From: an uncultured Muribaculaceae bacterium
GTDB lineage: Bacteria; Bacteroidota; Bacteroidia; Bacteroidales; Muribaculaceae
Direction of reading: 5' to 3'
DNA: 42,540 bases
Assembly (NCBI GenBank): GCA_910578395.1
Contig: CAJTPZ010000014.1
Location: 1-42,540 of the forward strand
Both the position numbers and the translations under genes were made by a program. Below, one piece after another: positions 1 through 7,683 of the stretch. Every line of letters starts with the position of its first letter. Position 1 is the first letter of the stretch. The notes under the pieces are model-generated. The model was not told where the DNA came from. It saw nothing but the letters and a program-made list of their open reading frames with translations, and did no database searches.

Positions 1-15
1 TACTTTAATTTCCAT
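1..15 (-). CDS. Partial 5' end of probable thioredoxin-fold protein
   Basis: Only five codons are visible on the minus strand: an ATG at 15 reading M-E-I-K-V before the window ends. This beginning is typical of the small redox-active thioredoxin-fold proteins that often sit next to arsR-type repressors and permeases in Bacteroidota. The identification rests on five residues plus context (the arsR gene just upstream in the same direction and an operator-like repeat at 45-60), so it is a guess. Confidence 0.25.
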
Positions 16-44
16 AATTTATAAATTTATTATATTAAACGTAA

Positions 45-60
45 TTCGCAAAACAACGAA
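45..60 (-). promoter_or_regulatory. Second ArsR-type operator candidate
   Basis: The sequence carries TTCG, an 8-base gap, then CGAA. This is the same half-site and spacing as the arsR operator at 421-444, with flanking similarity (ATTCGCAAAA here, GTTCGCAAAT there). It lies about 30 bases before the ATG at 15, so it could control the leftward gene that leaves the window. On the minus strand it contains TTGTTTTG, a near match to the -7 element. This is inference from motif similarity only. Confidence 0.4.
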
Positions 61-85
61 CATCAATATTAAAAAAAGGGGATTA

Positions 86-421
86 TCAGCAACACTCCCC
101 CGATTTACAGATACATTGCCCGAAAAACTCTTTAAAGAGTTCACGAGCCAATTGCCAATTCTCTCGGTTGATACAGTATTTCACTTTAGGCGTTTCAACC
201 TCTCCTTGTATAAGTCCTGCATATTTCAACTCTTTCAAGTGCTGTGATACGGTTGCTTTGGCAATGGGAAGTTCTTCGTGAATATCCCCAAAATAACACG
301 TTTTCTGCTTTGCCAAAAAGTGCATAATAGCAATTCGGGCAGGATGTCCCAATGCTTTGGCAAATCTTGCCAACCGTTCTTGTTTAATTGTATAATCTCT
401 CTTTTCGTTCATATAACGCAA
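86..421 (-). CDS. ArsR/SmtB-family metal- or arsenic-responsive repressor
   Basis: A 111-residue winged-helix protein of the usual ArsR length. The helix-turn-helix is seen around residues 45-75 (IAKATVSQHLKELKYAGLI), preceded by the dimer helix containing ALGHPARIAIMHFL. A cysteine in the K-T-C-Y-F segment and the C-terminal C-I-C-K-S-G-E-C-C cluster could bind thiophilic metal or metalloid, but the canonical C-V-C-x2-C sensor motif in the recognition helix is absent, so the ligand is not predicted. The start could be the first ATG or the Met three codons later. A perfect inverted repeat containing a -7 promoter box lies immediately upstream, consistent with autorepression. It probably forms a unit with the leftward gene at the window edge. 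Confidence 0.85.
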   Translation of the reverse strand: MRYMNEKRDYTIKQERLARFAKALGHPARIAIMHFLAKQKTCYFGDIHEELPIAKATVSQHLKELKYAGLIQGEVETPKVKYCINRENWQLARELFKEFFGQCICKSGECC

Positions 422-444
422 TTGTTCGCAAATATACGAACAAT
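421..444 (-). promoter_or_regulatory. arsR operator and overlapping promoter
   Basis: There is a perfect inverted repeat: ATTGTTCG, eight bases, then CGAACAAT. The central eight bases read TATATTTG on the minus strand, an exact match to the Bacteroidota -7 element TAnnTTTG. A repressor bound here would cover the promoter of the arsR-like gene directly downstream. The architecture (dyad flanking the -7 box) is seen; autoregulation is inferred from the family. Confidence 0.7.
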
Positions 445-580
445 ATTCAATATAGCAAATTTCATTATGTTTCTTGAATGAAAAGGCACATGCATATATT
501 CATTTTGAATTGTAGGATTCAAAAATAATGCATAAATTTATTATCCAATATCTTATAAAACCGATCTACTAAATATTAAA

Positions 581-1006
581 ATGAATAAACCGGAAAACAA
601 TCATAATTCCAATAATCTATCAGACGGAAACAACAATCTGGAATCTTCTATATCCTCAAACAATGATTTATCAAATAGCCCTTCCATAGAAATCATACCA
701 ATTCCATCATTAAATATAGAACAGACTGATATAAATTTACAAATGGATGCTGCAAAATCACACAATACTGACAAATCATCCGCTACGGATAATAATATCC
801 TAATGAAAAAATGGTATGGGCTATTACCACAAAACAACGCAAAAATAAGTTCCTTTAACAGAAAGCCCAATCATTCAGCAAAATACGATGTATACGCAAA
901 AACAAAAGGGAAAAGTTCACCAGAAGGGATATTAAAGCTCATGGATATCATAAATTCATCACATAATCCGATAGCCAAGAACGATTCTCACGACAAAAAC
1001 AAATGA
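581..1006 (+). CDS. Asn/Ser-rich hypothetical protein
   Basis: A 141-codon frame begins with ATG after an AT-rich upstream region. The first ~70 residues are low complexity, rich in Asn, Ser and Asp (N-N-L-S-D-G-N-N-N-L). The second half is more ordinary, with a short K-K-W-Y-G-L-L-P motif and basic Lys-rich segments. No signal peptide, membrane helix or known domain is visible. The opposite strand also has an 89-codon frame, but its composition looks like a shadow. It faces the sanA-like gene tail to tail with a four-base gap. Whether it is translated is uncertain. Confidence 0.45.
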   Translation: MNKPENNHNSNNLSDGNNNLESSISSNNDLSNSPSIEIIPIPSLNIEQTDINLQMDAAKSHNTDKSSATDNNILMKKWYGLLPQNNAKISSFNRKPNHSAKYDVYAKTKGKSSPEGILKLMDIINSSHNPIAKNDSHDKNK

Positions 1007-1010
1007 CATA

Positions 1011-1640
1011 TCATAAAAAGTGAGGCTGTTTTCCAATATATATGTCCAACATCATCTTATCACAGGCAAGCCACTCTCGCAATGTAAGTCTTATTCTCAC
1101 TAAAAATCCGGGTTCTACAGGAGCGGATATAGCCACTGCGTCCATACCATTGGCATCAGCAAGATAAAGCGCACGTGCGCAATGATCAGCCTGCGATATT
1201 ATAACCAAATAATCACTTCCAAAAACCTTTTTTGCCCTGACGACCGAATCAAGTGTCCTAAAACCAGCATAATCAAGTACAATCCTATTTTCAGGAACGC
1301 CATGAGCCATAAGTGAATCACGCATTGCCGAAGGCTCATCATAATCCCTGATATGGTTGTCACCGCTGGCAATAATCGTATCTACTTTACCAGCATGATA
1401 TAGTTTTGCAGCCGTATCTATTCTTGATGTAAAATAGGTATTCGGATCACCGTCACGATTAATCGGAATTGTGCCAAGGAGCAATCCAACAGGACGATAT
1501 GGCACAGAGTCAATATTATTATAGATCTTAGTCTCTGCATATCGTTGTACCTTATAATTTACAATAACTGTAAAAACCACCGACAGAATTGAAAAGATAC
1601 ACAAGCCAGACATTATACGCTTTCCTGAAATTCTGAACAT
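1011..1640 (-). CDS. sanA: SanA-like DUF218 membrane protein
   Basis: About 209 residues: a single N-terminal hydrophobic helix (about residues 8-27) and then a DUF218 (ElyC/SanA/YdcF) domain. Diagnostic stretches include G-L-L-L-G-T, S-R-I-D-T-A-A-K-L-Y, I-A-S-G-D-N, L-D-Y-A-G-F-R-T-L-D-S and I-I-S-Q-A-D-H-C-A-R-A, close to the SanA subgroup. E. coli SanA affects vancomycin exclusion and envelope integrity; the biochemical activity is not settled. The ATG at 1640 is chosen because it shares one base with the TGA of the upstream dehydrogenase (TGATG), suggesting translational coupling; a TTG one codon upstream is also open. Confidence 0.8.
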   Translation of the reverse strand: MFRISGKRIMSGLCIFSILSVVFTVIVNYKVQRYAETKIYNNIDSVPYRPVGLLLGTIPINRDGDPNTYFTSRIDTAAKLYHAGKVDTIIASGDNHIRDYDEPSAMRDSLMAHGVPENRIVLDYAGFRTLDSVVRAKKVFGSDYLVIISQADHCARALYLADANGMDAVAISAPVEPGFLVRIRLTLREWLACDKMMLDIYIGKQPHFL

Positions 1641-2677
1641 CAATCCGGATAAATTGCAATTTTAACTACATTGTCGATTCTATTCTCAAAAACATGATAA
1701 GCCTCTGTAATCCTGCTCAATGGATATCTATGAGTGATCAGATGTGTTGTGTCAAGTCGACCATCTGCAATAAGCTGAAGTATCTCTTCACAATCACACC
1801 CATCAACACCTCCAGTCTTGAATGTAAGATTTTTACCATACATTTCCGGTAATGGCAATATTTGGGCATCATCATAAAGAGCGACAACCGTGACTATTGC
1901 ATTCGGACGGGCAGACTGCCATGCCATACGGAATGTTTCTTCTGATCCTGCCACTTCTATCACACGATCAGCACCACCGTGATCTCCTAGACGCCATGCA
2001 GATGCAACACATTCATCAGGAGTTACCACAATTATATTCTGATAGTGTTCTGTCAAGAACTTTCGGCGATTTGCATCTTTTTCACACACTATTATATTCT
2101 TCGGACACTTAAGCATGACACACTGCAGCGTGCAAAGTCCTGTCGGGCCGGCTCCTATTATCAGTACAGTGTCATTCTCTGATATTTCAGAAATCTTCGC
2201 CGCCCAAAAACCTGTAGCAAGAATATCGCCTACAAACAGAGCCTGATCATCGCTGACATTCTCAGGTATTACAGTCAGTCCATTGTCAGCATAAGGCACA
2301 CGCAGATACTCTGCCTGTCCACCGTCTATCCTGCATCCAAGTGCCCAACCGCCATCTGGTTCGATGCAATTGTTGACCCACCCGTTTTTGCAGAAAAAAC
2401 ATTTCCCACAAAATGTCTCTACATTTACAACCACTCTATCACCTGGAACGACAGCATGGACATCATCCCCAGTTTCCACAACCACACCAACCATCTCATG
2501 GCCGACTGTGATACCTGTACGGGCCATAGGCACACTTCCATGCATCATGTGAAGATCCGATGTGCATATACTTGACAACGTCACTTTCACAATAGCATCT
2601 TTCTTGTCAACAAGTACAGGCTTCGGCTTTTCTATAAGTTCAAATTTTTTCTCTGATTTATATGTAAATGCTCTCAT
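1640..2677 (-). CDS. Zinc-dependent alcohol dehydrogenase (MDR family)
   Basis: The 345-residue length is typical of zinc medium-chain dehydrogenases. Catalytic zinc ligands are visible as Cys38 (S-I-C-T-S-D), His60-Glu61 (G-H-E) and probably Asp151 (G-D-I-L-A-T-G). The structural zinc lobe is Cys90, 93, 96 and 104. A Rossmann motif G-A-G-P-T-G sits near residues 175-180. The D-I-L-A-T-G pattern and single-domain layout resemble bacterial secondary alcohol dehydrogenases that oxidise or reduce small alcohols with NAD(P), but substrate cannot be read from the sequence. The stop overlaps the start of the sanA-like gene, so the two are likely one transcript. Confidence 0.85.
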   Translation of the reverse strand: MRAFTYKSEKKFELIEKPKPVLVDKKDAIVKVTLSSICTSDLHMMHGSVPMARTGITVGHEMVGVVVETGDDVHAVVPGDRVVVNVETFCGKCFFCKNGWVNNCIEPDGGWALGCRIDGGQAEYLRVPYADNGLTVIPENVSDDQALFVGDILATGFWAAKISEISENDTVLIIGAGPTGLCTLQCVMLKCPKNIIVCEKDANRRKFLTEHYQNIIVVTPDECVASAWRLGDHGGADRVIEVAGSEETFRMAWQSARPNAIVTVVALYDDAQILPLPEMYGKNLTFKTGGVDGCDCEEILQLIADGRLDTTHLITHRYPLSRITEAYHVFENRIDNVVKIAIYPD

Positions 2678-2871
2678 GTCAAAAATGCTTCAAGATCCTT
2701 ACGGTTACCATCCATTTTGGATCATAATTTTATCTGCTATCACAAGTTTTATGGACTCTTTCTCTGTCATCCTTCAATATCAGACTGAAAAACCATCGCC
2801 TGATCAAGACATCATGAAATGACACGCCATAACTGTCGATTTCAGGTGAATATTTTTTTAACGAATCTGAT

Positions 2872-4086
2872 TCATGTTAGCCTGCGGCGAATAAAGAATT
2901 TTTTTGTAGCGAAAATAAAAAGAAATGTTCCGGCTGCCTGCATAAAAGCAATTGTATGAAATGCTGACATAAATCCGACTCTTTCTGCGATAAAACCACC
3001 CAGAAGAATGCCAAGGCCCATGCCAAGATCCCATGAAATCAAAATCGACGAATTAGCTGTGCCGCGTTGATCATGACGTGCCACACTTATAAACATATTT
3101 AAAAATGCAGGATACATCTGACCATTGCCCAATCCGATCATAAGTGCTGCAATATAATATCCCCATGGAGTAACTACAAATGCAAACAGCGAATAACCGA
3201 TCAGAGATAAAAAGACGCCAACCATTGCATTATGAGTCAGTTTTCCGGCTCTAAGACTTTTAGCGCCAAACAGACGTGAAACAAAAAGTCCACCTGACAA
3301 CAACATGAAAAATATGCCAGTTCCGTCGGTAATACCAAGTTCTTCCTTACCATAAATCGCCACATAATTGCTCATAACACCCCAGCACAATCCGAAAAAG
3401 CAAATATTTACCGCAAGCAACCAGGCACGAGTCAGAAAGAAATGATCGAGGCTTAGCTTCGGACGTCCCTCGGATTTCTTACGGCCAGGTAGCCTGACCG
3501 AAGTCGAACAAATAAATCCGGCAAAAGCCAATACAAGTGAAAGCCAGAACAGAATCATAAAATTGCCGGTAGCATGGTAAATATAAATACCTATACTTGG
3601 AGCTATAGCCATTGCAAGATTATTACTCAGTCCATAATAACCGATACCTTCATTTCTTCGCTCCGACGGCAGCACGTCAATCGCAGCCGTACTGTTAACT
3701 ACAGTTGTAGCACCAAAAGGTATCCCATGCAATGTCCTGACAATAGCAAACATCAACAAGGTGCCTGCCCCTACATATCCGGTGAAAAGAATAAAGAATA
3801 AAAAAAAGCATATTGTCAGAACTCTTTTACGATCGAATGAGTCGACTACAAAACCGCTGAACGGACGTATAAGAAGTGTAGCTACAACATATCCCGACAA
3901 AACAATGCCTATCATATCTTTATCGGCATTAAACTGTTCGTCAAGATAAAGCGGCAACAAAGGAGTCAGAAGATAAAATGCAAAAAACAATAAGAAATTG
4001 CACATCATCACCTTTATGTATTCACGATTCCAAAGCCTGCGCAAAGCAACCTTGTTTTCAATCCCTTGTGTCGTATCCCTATCCAT
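2872..4086 (-). CDS. Major facilitator superfamily transporter
   Basis: A 404-residue membrane protein with about 12 hydrophobic segments. The loop between helices 2 and 3 carries the MFS motif-A signature (G-F-V-V-D-S-F-D-R-K-R). N- and C-terminal halves are joined by a basic loop (G-R-K-K-S-E-G-R-P) near residues 202-212. This fits the YfcJ/AraJ-like drug or sugar efflux type, but the substrate cannot be predicted. A TAAATTTG -7-like box lies on the minus strand at 4137-4130, with no convincing -33 element. The spacer to the alcohol dehydrogenase downstream is about 190 bases, so co-transcription is uncertain. Confidence 0.85.
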   Translation of the reverse strand: MDRDTTQGIENKVALRRLWNREYIKVMMCNFLLFFAFYLLTPLLPLYLDEQFNADKDMIGIVLSGYVVATLLIRPFSGFVVDSFDRKRVLTICFFLFFILFTGYVGAGTLLMFAIVRTLHGIPFGATTVVNSTAAIDVLPSERRNEGIGYYGLSNNLAMAIAPSIGIYIYHATGNFMILFWLSLVLAFAGFICSTSVRLPGRKKSEGRPKLSLDHFFLTRAWLLAVNICFFGLCWGVMSNYVAIYGKEELGITDGTGIFFMLLSGGLFVSRLFGAKSLRAGKLTHNAMVGVFLSLIGYSLFAFVVTPWGYYIAALMIGLGNGQMYPAFLNMFISVARHDQRGTANSSILISWDLGMGLGILLGGFIAERVGFMSAFHTIAFMQAAGTFLFIFATKKFFIRRRLT

Positions 4087-4206
4087 AGATAAACGTTAAA
4101 CAATCTCGATACCACGTCAATCAAGGCTGCAAATTTAATCCAAAAAATCCATAGAAGTTCCTTTTTCAAATAAACACATGTAAATATCTTTACACTGACA
4201 ATAAAA

Positions 4207-4238
4207 TTGTTATCGAATCCGAATAGTTACTATATTTG
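4207..4238 (+). promoter_or_regulatory. Bacteroidota-type promoter
   Basis: TTG at 4207-4209, a 21-base spacer, then TATATTTG at 4231-4238, matching the -33/-7 consensus. It directs transcription towards the small Asp-rich gene starting at 4265 and supports that gene being real. Confidence 0.6.
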
Positions 4239-4264
4239 CATTATTCACTTTAATATTGATCTTT

Positions 4265-4489
4265 ATGGGATTTTGGAGTTTCATTGGCAAAATAATGTTT
4301 TTTAACTGGCTTTTTGGATCACACGATCATCACTGCAACTCTTGCGGCGGATCGCATTATAATCCACACAACCCTTATGATTATGACCATGATGACTACA
4401 CATATCGTGATTACTATGACAATGACTTATCAAACGACAATTTTCTTGATGATTACGACGACTTTGATATTATGGATGATTTTGATTAA
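4265..4489 (+). CDS. Small protein: hydrophobic N-terminus, His/Cys cluster, acidic tail
   Basis: A 74-residue protein not recognised as any family. Residues 1-18 are hydrophobic/aromatic (M-G-F-W-S-F-I-G-K-I-M-F-F-N-W-L-F-G), suggesting a membrane-associated helix. Then comes a compact H-D-H-H-C-N-S-C-G-G-S-H patch that looks capable of metal binding, and a tail composed almost only of Asp, Tyr, Asn and Phe ending D-D-Y-D-D-F-D-I-M-D-D-F-D. The ATG at 4265 was chosen over a TTG at 4256 because the promoter at 4207-4238 places transcription start near 4244. A second small protein with the same kind of acidic tail is encoded at 6166-6405. Confidence 0.6.
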   Translation: MGFWSFIGKIMFFNWLFGSHDHHCNSCGGSHYNPHNPYDYDHDDYTYRDYYDNDLSNDNFLDDYDDFDIMDDFD

Positions 4490-4661
4490 AATTATATCTA
4501 TTTAAGTTCATAGACGATATATTCAGTTTTATCGCATTATCAATGAATAACATTTTACCATGCAGCTCTGTCTCTGACAACATATCAAGCCTATCAATCT
4601 TGAACTAAACATAATCCCAAAATGTTTTTTCAACAAACCTCAATATAATAAAAACAATACT

Positions 4662-4955
4662 ATGAATTACACTGAAGCCATCAAATCAACCCCAATAGTA
4701 GTGGTTGAATTTTATGCGTCATGGTGCCCTCACTGCCAACGCATGGCACCTGTCGTAACAAAGATCAAAAAACAGCTCGAAGGGAAAGTAGACATATATC
4801 AATTTGACATTGACGAAAATCCGGAACTCTCGGACAAGCAAGGTGTGGAGACTGTTCCTACCATCATCATTTACAAAAACGGCAAAGAACAATGGAGAGA
4901 AGCCGGAGAAATGGAAGGGAAAGATCTTCTTGAAAAAATCGACTCATATCTATAA
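4662..4955 (+). CDS. Thioredoxin
   Basis: A 97-residue single-domain thioredoxin. The active site is W-C-P-H-C (Cys22, Cys25) after the strand V-V-V-E-F-Y-A-S, and the conserved cis-proline lies in E-T-V-P-T-I-I-I-Y. The CPHC dipeptide differs from the usual CGPC and should shift redox potential, though the substrate is unknown. There is no signal peptide, so it is cytoplasmic. It is followed by a perfect hairpin at 5008-5039. The preceding ~170 bases (4490-4661) are AT-rich with no gene or clear promoter. Confidence 0.9.
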   Translation: MNYTEAIKSTPIVVVEFYASWCPHCQRMAPVVTKIKKQLEGKVDIYQFDIDENPELSDKQGVETVPTIIIYKNGKEQWREAGEMEGKDLLEKIDSYL

Positions 4956-5007
4956 CAGGCCGAACCTCTTTTAGAGAACTCCTTTATTTACATCTGTTTG
5001 TTGCTGC

Positions 5008-5039
5008 AAATCCTGTCTCATTTAAGTGAGACAGGATTT
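5008..5039 (+). terminator. Hairpin terminator after thioredoxin
   Basis: A perfect 13-bp inverted repeat: AAATCCTGTCTCA, six-base loop, TGAGACAGGATTT, followed by TCTATTTATT. It separates the thioredoxin gene from the beta-lactamase gene, which has its own promoter immediately after. Confidence 0.75.
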
Positions 5040-5046
5040 CTATTTA

Positions 5047-5077
5047 TTGAGTACCACATGTTATCTTCGTATCTTTG
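5047..5077 (+). promoter_or_regulatory. Promoter of the beta-lactamase gene
   Basis: TTG at 5047-5049, a 20-base spacer and an exact TATCTTTG -7 box at 5070-5077. The predicted transcript starts only a few bases before the ATG at 5091, so the leader is very short. This decides against the upstream in-frame starts at 4998 and 5058. Confidence 0.65.
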
Positions 5078-5090
5078 CAAAAAAACAATA

Positions 5091-6071
5091 ATGAATATAT
5101 ATAGAATTCCTCTACAGTTATTTTCGGGTATATTGTTTGCGTCATGCGTTTCAGGTGTAAGCAACAATAACAGTAGTGTGCAGAATAGTATTTATCCACA
5201 ACACACATTGACAGAAACACTATCCGACTCCATCAAGTCTGTCACATCACATTTTCCAGGCGAGACAGGCGTTGCAGTTATAATTGACAACAGCGATACT
5301 GTCACTGTGAATAATGAATGTAAATATGCCATGATGAGTGTATTTAAACTCCATCAGGCGATTGCTCTTTGCCACGATTTAGAACAAAAAGGTGTGTCAA
5401 TTGACTCGATAATAAATATCGAACGCAAAAGCCTGGATGCGGAAACATGGAGTCCGATGCTGAAAGATCATAAGGAGGAAGAATTCAGAATGTCGATAAA
5501 AGAACTGATGCGTTACACCCTTATACATAGCGACAACAATGCCAGCAATCTTATGTTTGACAGATTAACCGGACTATCAGAAACCAACCGATTCATAGCC
5601 ACTATTATTCCTCGAAACAGCTTTAATATATCGGTAAGCGAGTCTGATATGAAAGCTGATCATGCCAGAAGCTATGATAACAAGACATCACCATCGGGAG
5701 CCGCCATGCTCATAAACCGACTGTTTACCGACAGTATAATCAGCGCACATAATCAGGAGTTTCTGCAAAAAACTCTACAACAGTGCCAGACCGGTTCAGA
5801 TAGAATATCAGCCCCACTTATAGGTAAGAACGATATCAAAGTCGCACACAAAACAGGTTCTGGATATATCAACGACAAGAATCAGCTTATCGCTCATAAT
5901 GATGTAGCGTTCATCGCACTACCAAATGGAAAACATTATGCTATTTCCGTATTTGTCAAAGATTTCCCCGGAAACGAACAACAGGCATCGGCTGTCATTG
6001 CTGAAATTTCAAAAATTGTATATACCGTAGTCACAGAATATTATATCAAACAAAAATCCAATTGCCAATGA
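5091..6071 (+). CDS. Class A beta-lactamase, CblA/CfxA-like lipoprotein
   Basis: About 326 residues. An N-terminal lipoprotein-type signal ends in L-F-A-S-C (Cys19), implying membrane anchoring in the periplasm. Catalytic motifs are present: S-V-F-K (Ser83, Lys86), S-D-N in H-S-D-N-N-A-S-N, the omega-loop region with S-E-S-D-M-K-A-D-H, and H-K-T-G-S-G. Wording of these blocks (K-A-D-H-A-R-S-Y-D-N-K-T-S-P-S-G-A-A-M-L-I-N-R-L-F) matches the Bacteroidales CblA/CfxA subclass A2 enzymes that hydrolyse cephalosporins. Activity spectrum cannot be predicted here. The start at 5091 follows the promoter at 5047-5077. It is flanked by a terminator upstream. Confidence 0.9.
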   Translation: MNIYRIPLQLFSGILFASCVSGVSNNNSSVQNSIYPQHTLTETLSDSIKSVTSHFPGETGVAVIIDNSDTVTVNNECKYAMMSVFKLHQAIALCHDLEQKGVSIDSIINIERKSLDAETWSPMLKDHKEEEFRMSIKELMRYTLIHSDNNASNLMFDRLTGLSETNRFIATIIPRNSFNISVSESDMKADHARSYDNKTSPSGAAMLINRLFTDSIISAHNQEFLQKTLQQCQTGSDRISAPLIGKNDIKVAHKTGSGYINDKNQLIAHNDVAFIALPNGKHYAISVFVKDFPGNEQQASAVIAEISKIVYTVVTEYYIKQKSNCQ

Positions 6072-6165
6072 AAAAGCCTGACATAAACATATAAAATTAT
6101 TGGCATAATCTAATAGATGCTATAACAACAATCAATAAAAAAATGCGTGTTGTTGATTCCTAAAC

Positions 6166-6405
6166 ATGGAAATTTGCGCCCAACAAAAAACAACAAATCG
6201 CATTATGTATACACCACTTCTGACATGGGGCGCAATGGTTTCCTTATTCGTCATAATTCTTCTGATAAGATTCTGCCGAAATATTTATAAATACCTTAAA
6301 GGACATAATCTGTTTGAAATAGGTTCGGAGCGTGAAGAATTCTATTTACCCGGTGACCGTCTAAAATACGATGATTATGACTACAATGACTTCGATGACC
6401 TCTGA
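6166..6405 (+). CDS. Small membrane protein with acidic Asp/Tyr tail
   Basis: A 79-residue protein of unrecognised family. One transmembrane helix is visible (about residues 17-36, L-L-T-W-G-A-M-V-S-L-F-V-I-I-L-L-I-R). It is followed by a basic stretch and then a tail Y-D-D-Y-D-Y-N-D-F-D-D-L much like that of the 74-residue protein at 4265. An internal Met (residue 14) is an alternative start. Its last ~10 to 35 bases overlap the beginning of the yjjP-like gene, so the two are probably translationally coupled. No function is assigned. Confidence 0.5.
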   Translation: MEICAQQKTTNRIMYTPLLTWGAMVSLFVIILLIRFCRNIYKYLKGHNLFEIGSEREEFYLPGDRLKYDDYDYNDFDDL

Positions 6406-7177
6406 CAAGCCAACACTACGGACCCAAGAAATAATAGTGTTTCTCGCAGATTATGGCGCCTGGCTTCTCGGATGCGGAGCTACATGCATACGTTTAGAGA
6501 AAAACGTGCACCGTATCGCCAATGCATTCGGCTTAACTGTTGAAATAATAATCACTCCACGTCACATACATCTTTCTACCACCGGACAAGACTATAGTGA
6601 ACCATTTACCATCACTGCTCCAACAAAGGTTCACGCAACTGATTTTGAAATCATAACTCAATTAAGCAGATTAAGCTGGGAAGTAGCAGATAAAGGACCC
6701 GATTTCAAAAGACTAAAATCGGAATTCCATAGCATTACCAATAACAACAGACAAAACAAATGGCTTGTTTTGTTTCTTGTAACACTTGCAAATGCATCAT
6801 TCTGCCGACTGTTTGGCGGAGACCTGACAGCCATGTCATTGGTTGCTGTCGCGACTTTGGCCGGATACTACCTGAAACAGTGCCTTATAGAAGCAAAAAC
6901 CGATATACGTCTAACAGTGTTGATCTGCTCATTTGTATCATCAATCCTCGGATCAACCGACTATCTGTTTTCTCTCGGATCCACCCCTGCGATTACAATC
7001 GGCACAAGTGTCCTGTATCTAATTCCCGGCATACCGTATCTTAACTCATTCAGCGATCTACTTTACAGGTACTATATCTGTTCATTCAGTAGGTTTATGG
7101 ATGCTATAGTGATGACCGCCTGCCTGTCAATCGGCTTATGCACAGGAATGATGCTCATGAACATAGGAATGTTTTAA
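6386..7177 (+). CDS. yjjP: YjjP-like (ThrE N-terminal, DUF1212) transporter subunit
   Basis: About 263 residues matching the N-terminal half of ThrE-family threonine/serine exporters: a soluble amino-terminal domain (V-F-L-A-D-Y-G-A-W-L-L-G-C-G-A-T-C-I-R-L-E and R-H-I-H-L-S) followed by about five membrane helices from residue ~120, including P-G-I-P-Y-L-N-S. In E. coli YjjP works with YjjB in succinate export; ThrE exports threonine. The substrate here is unknown. Four in-frame ATGs (6371, 6377, 6386, 6395) overlap the previous gene; 6386 is chosen as a compromise. The yjjB-like partner begins nine bases after the stop. Confidence 0.8.
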   Translation: MTSMTSDKPTLRTQEIIVFLADYGAWLLGCGATCIRLEKNVHRIANAFGLTVEIIITPRHIHLSTTGQDYSEPFTITAPTKVHATDFEIITQLSRLSWEVADKGPDFKRLKSEFHSITNNNRQNKWLVLFLVTLANASFCRLFGGDLTAMSLVAVATLAGYYLKQCLIEAKTDIRLTVLICSFVSSILGSTDYLFSLGSTPAITIGTSVLYLIPGIPYLNSFSDLLYRYYICSFSRFMDAIVMTACLSIGLCTGMMLMNIGMF

Positions 7178-7186
7178 ACCCTCGTT

Positions 7187-7669
7187 ATGGATACAATAAT
7201 TATTGAAGATGCATTATTTGCAGCTATAGCAGCTATCGGTTTCTCTTCTATAAGCCATCTACCTAAAAGAGCCTATCCATATTGTGCAGTTATAGCCGCT
7301 TTGAGTCATTCTCTGAGATACATTGTTATGCAAAATCCTGAATGGCACATGCATATCTTTCCGGCCACACTGCTTGCATCTTTTTTTACAGGAATCTCCG
7401 CTGTCTTTCTTTCTCATCTCGCCAAAACTCCGGCTGAAGCCTGTTTTTTCCCATCGCTGCTACCAATGATTCCAGGCATGTATGCATATAGAACTTTTGG
7501 TGCTATAGCCGCATGTATTTTCAGCGATACACCTGACACATTCAGTTTTTACTTTTATCAATTTGCTCACAATGGTTTTATATGCATATCAGTTCTTATA
7601 AGTATGGTCGTCGGCTCAACAATTCCAATTGCCATTTTCAAAAAAGTATCGTTTCAGGCTACCAGATAG
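7187..7669 (+). CDS. yjjB: YjjB-like (ThrE C-terminal, DUF3815) transporter subunit
   Basis: A 160-residue protein with about four to five hydrophobic helices. It matches the short second component of split ThrE-type transporters (R-A-Y-P-Y-C-A-V-I-A-A-L-S-H-S-L-R-Y near the start; L-P-M-I-P-G-M-Y-A-Y in the middle). It presumably completes the transporter with the YjjP-like protein encoded directly upstream. The gap of nine bases indicates a single transcript. It ends shortly before the promoter of the LysR gene. Confidence 0.8.
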   Translation: MDTIIIEDALFAAIAAIGFSSISHLPKRAYPYCAVIAALSHSLRYIVMQNPEWHMHIFPATLLASFFTGISAVFLSHLAKTPAEACFFPSLLPMIPGMYAYRTFGAIAACIFSDTPDTFSFYFYQFAHNGFICISVLISMVVGSTIPIAIFKKVSFQATR

Positions 7670-7683
7670 TAACGACATTTGAC

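Noticed and set aside
601..870. 89-codon minus-strand frame opposite the Asn/Ser-rich protein
   Set aside because: Phe/Leu/Ile-rich composition is what the complement of Asn/Asp/Lys-rich codons gives; no start signal seen.
2562..2822. 86-codon plus-strand frame at the start of the alcohol dehydrogenase gene
   Set aside because: Mostly antisense to the dehydrogenase N-terminus, with no supporting signal.
4314..4505. 63-codon Thr/Met/Ile-rich frame overlapping the small Asp-rich gene
   Set aside because: It is the shifted reading of GAT/TAT/GAC codons and has no upstream signal.
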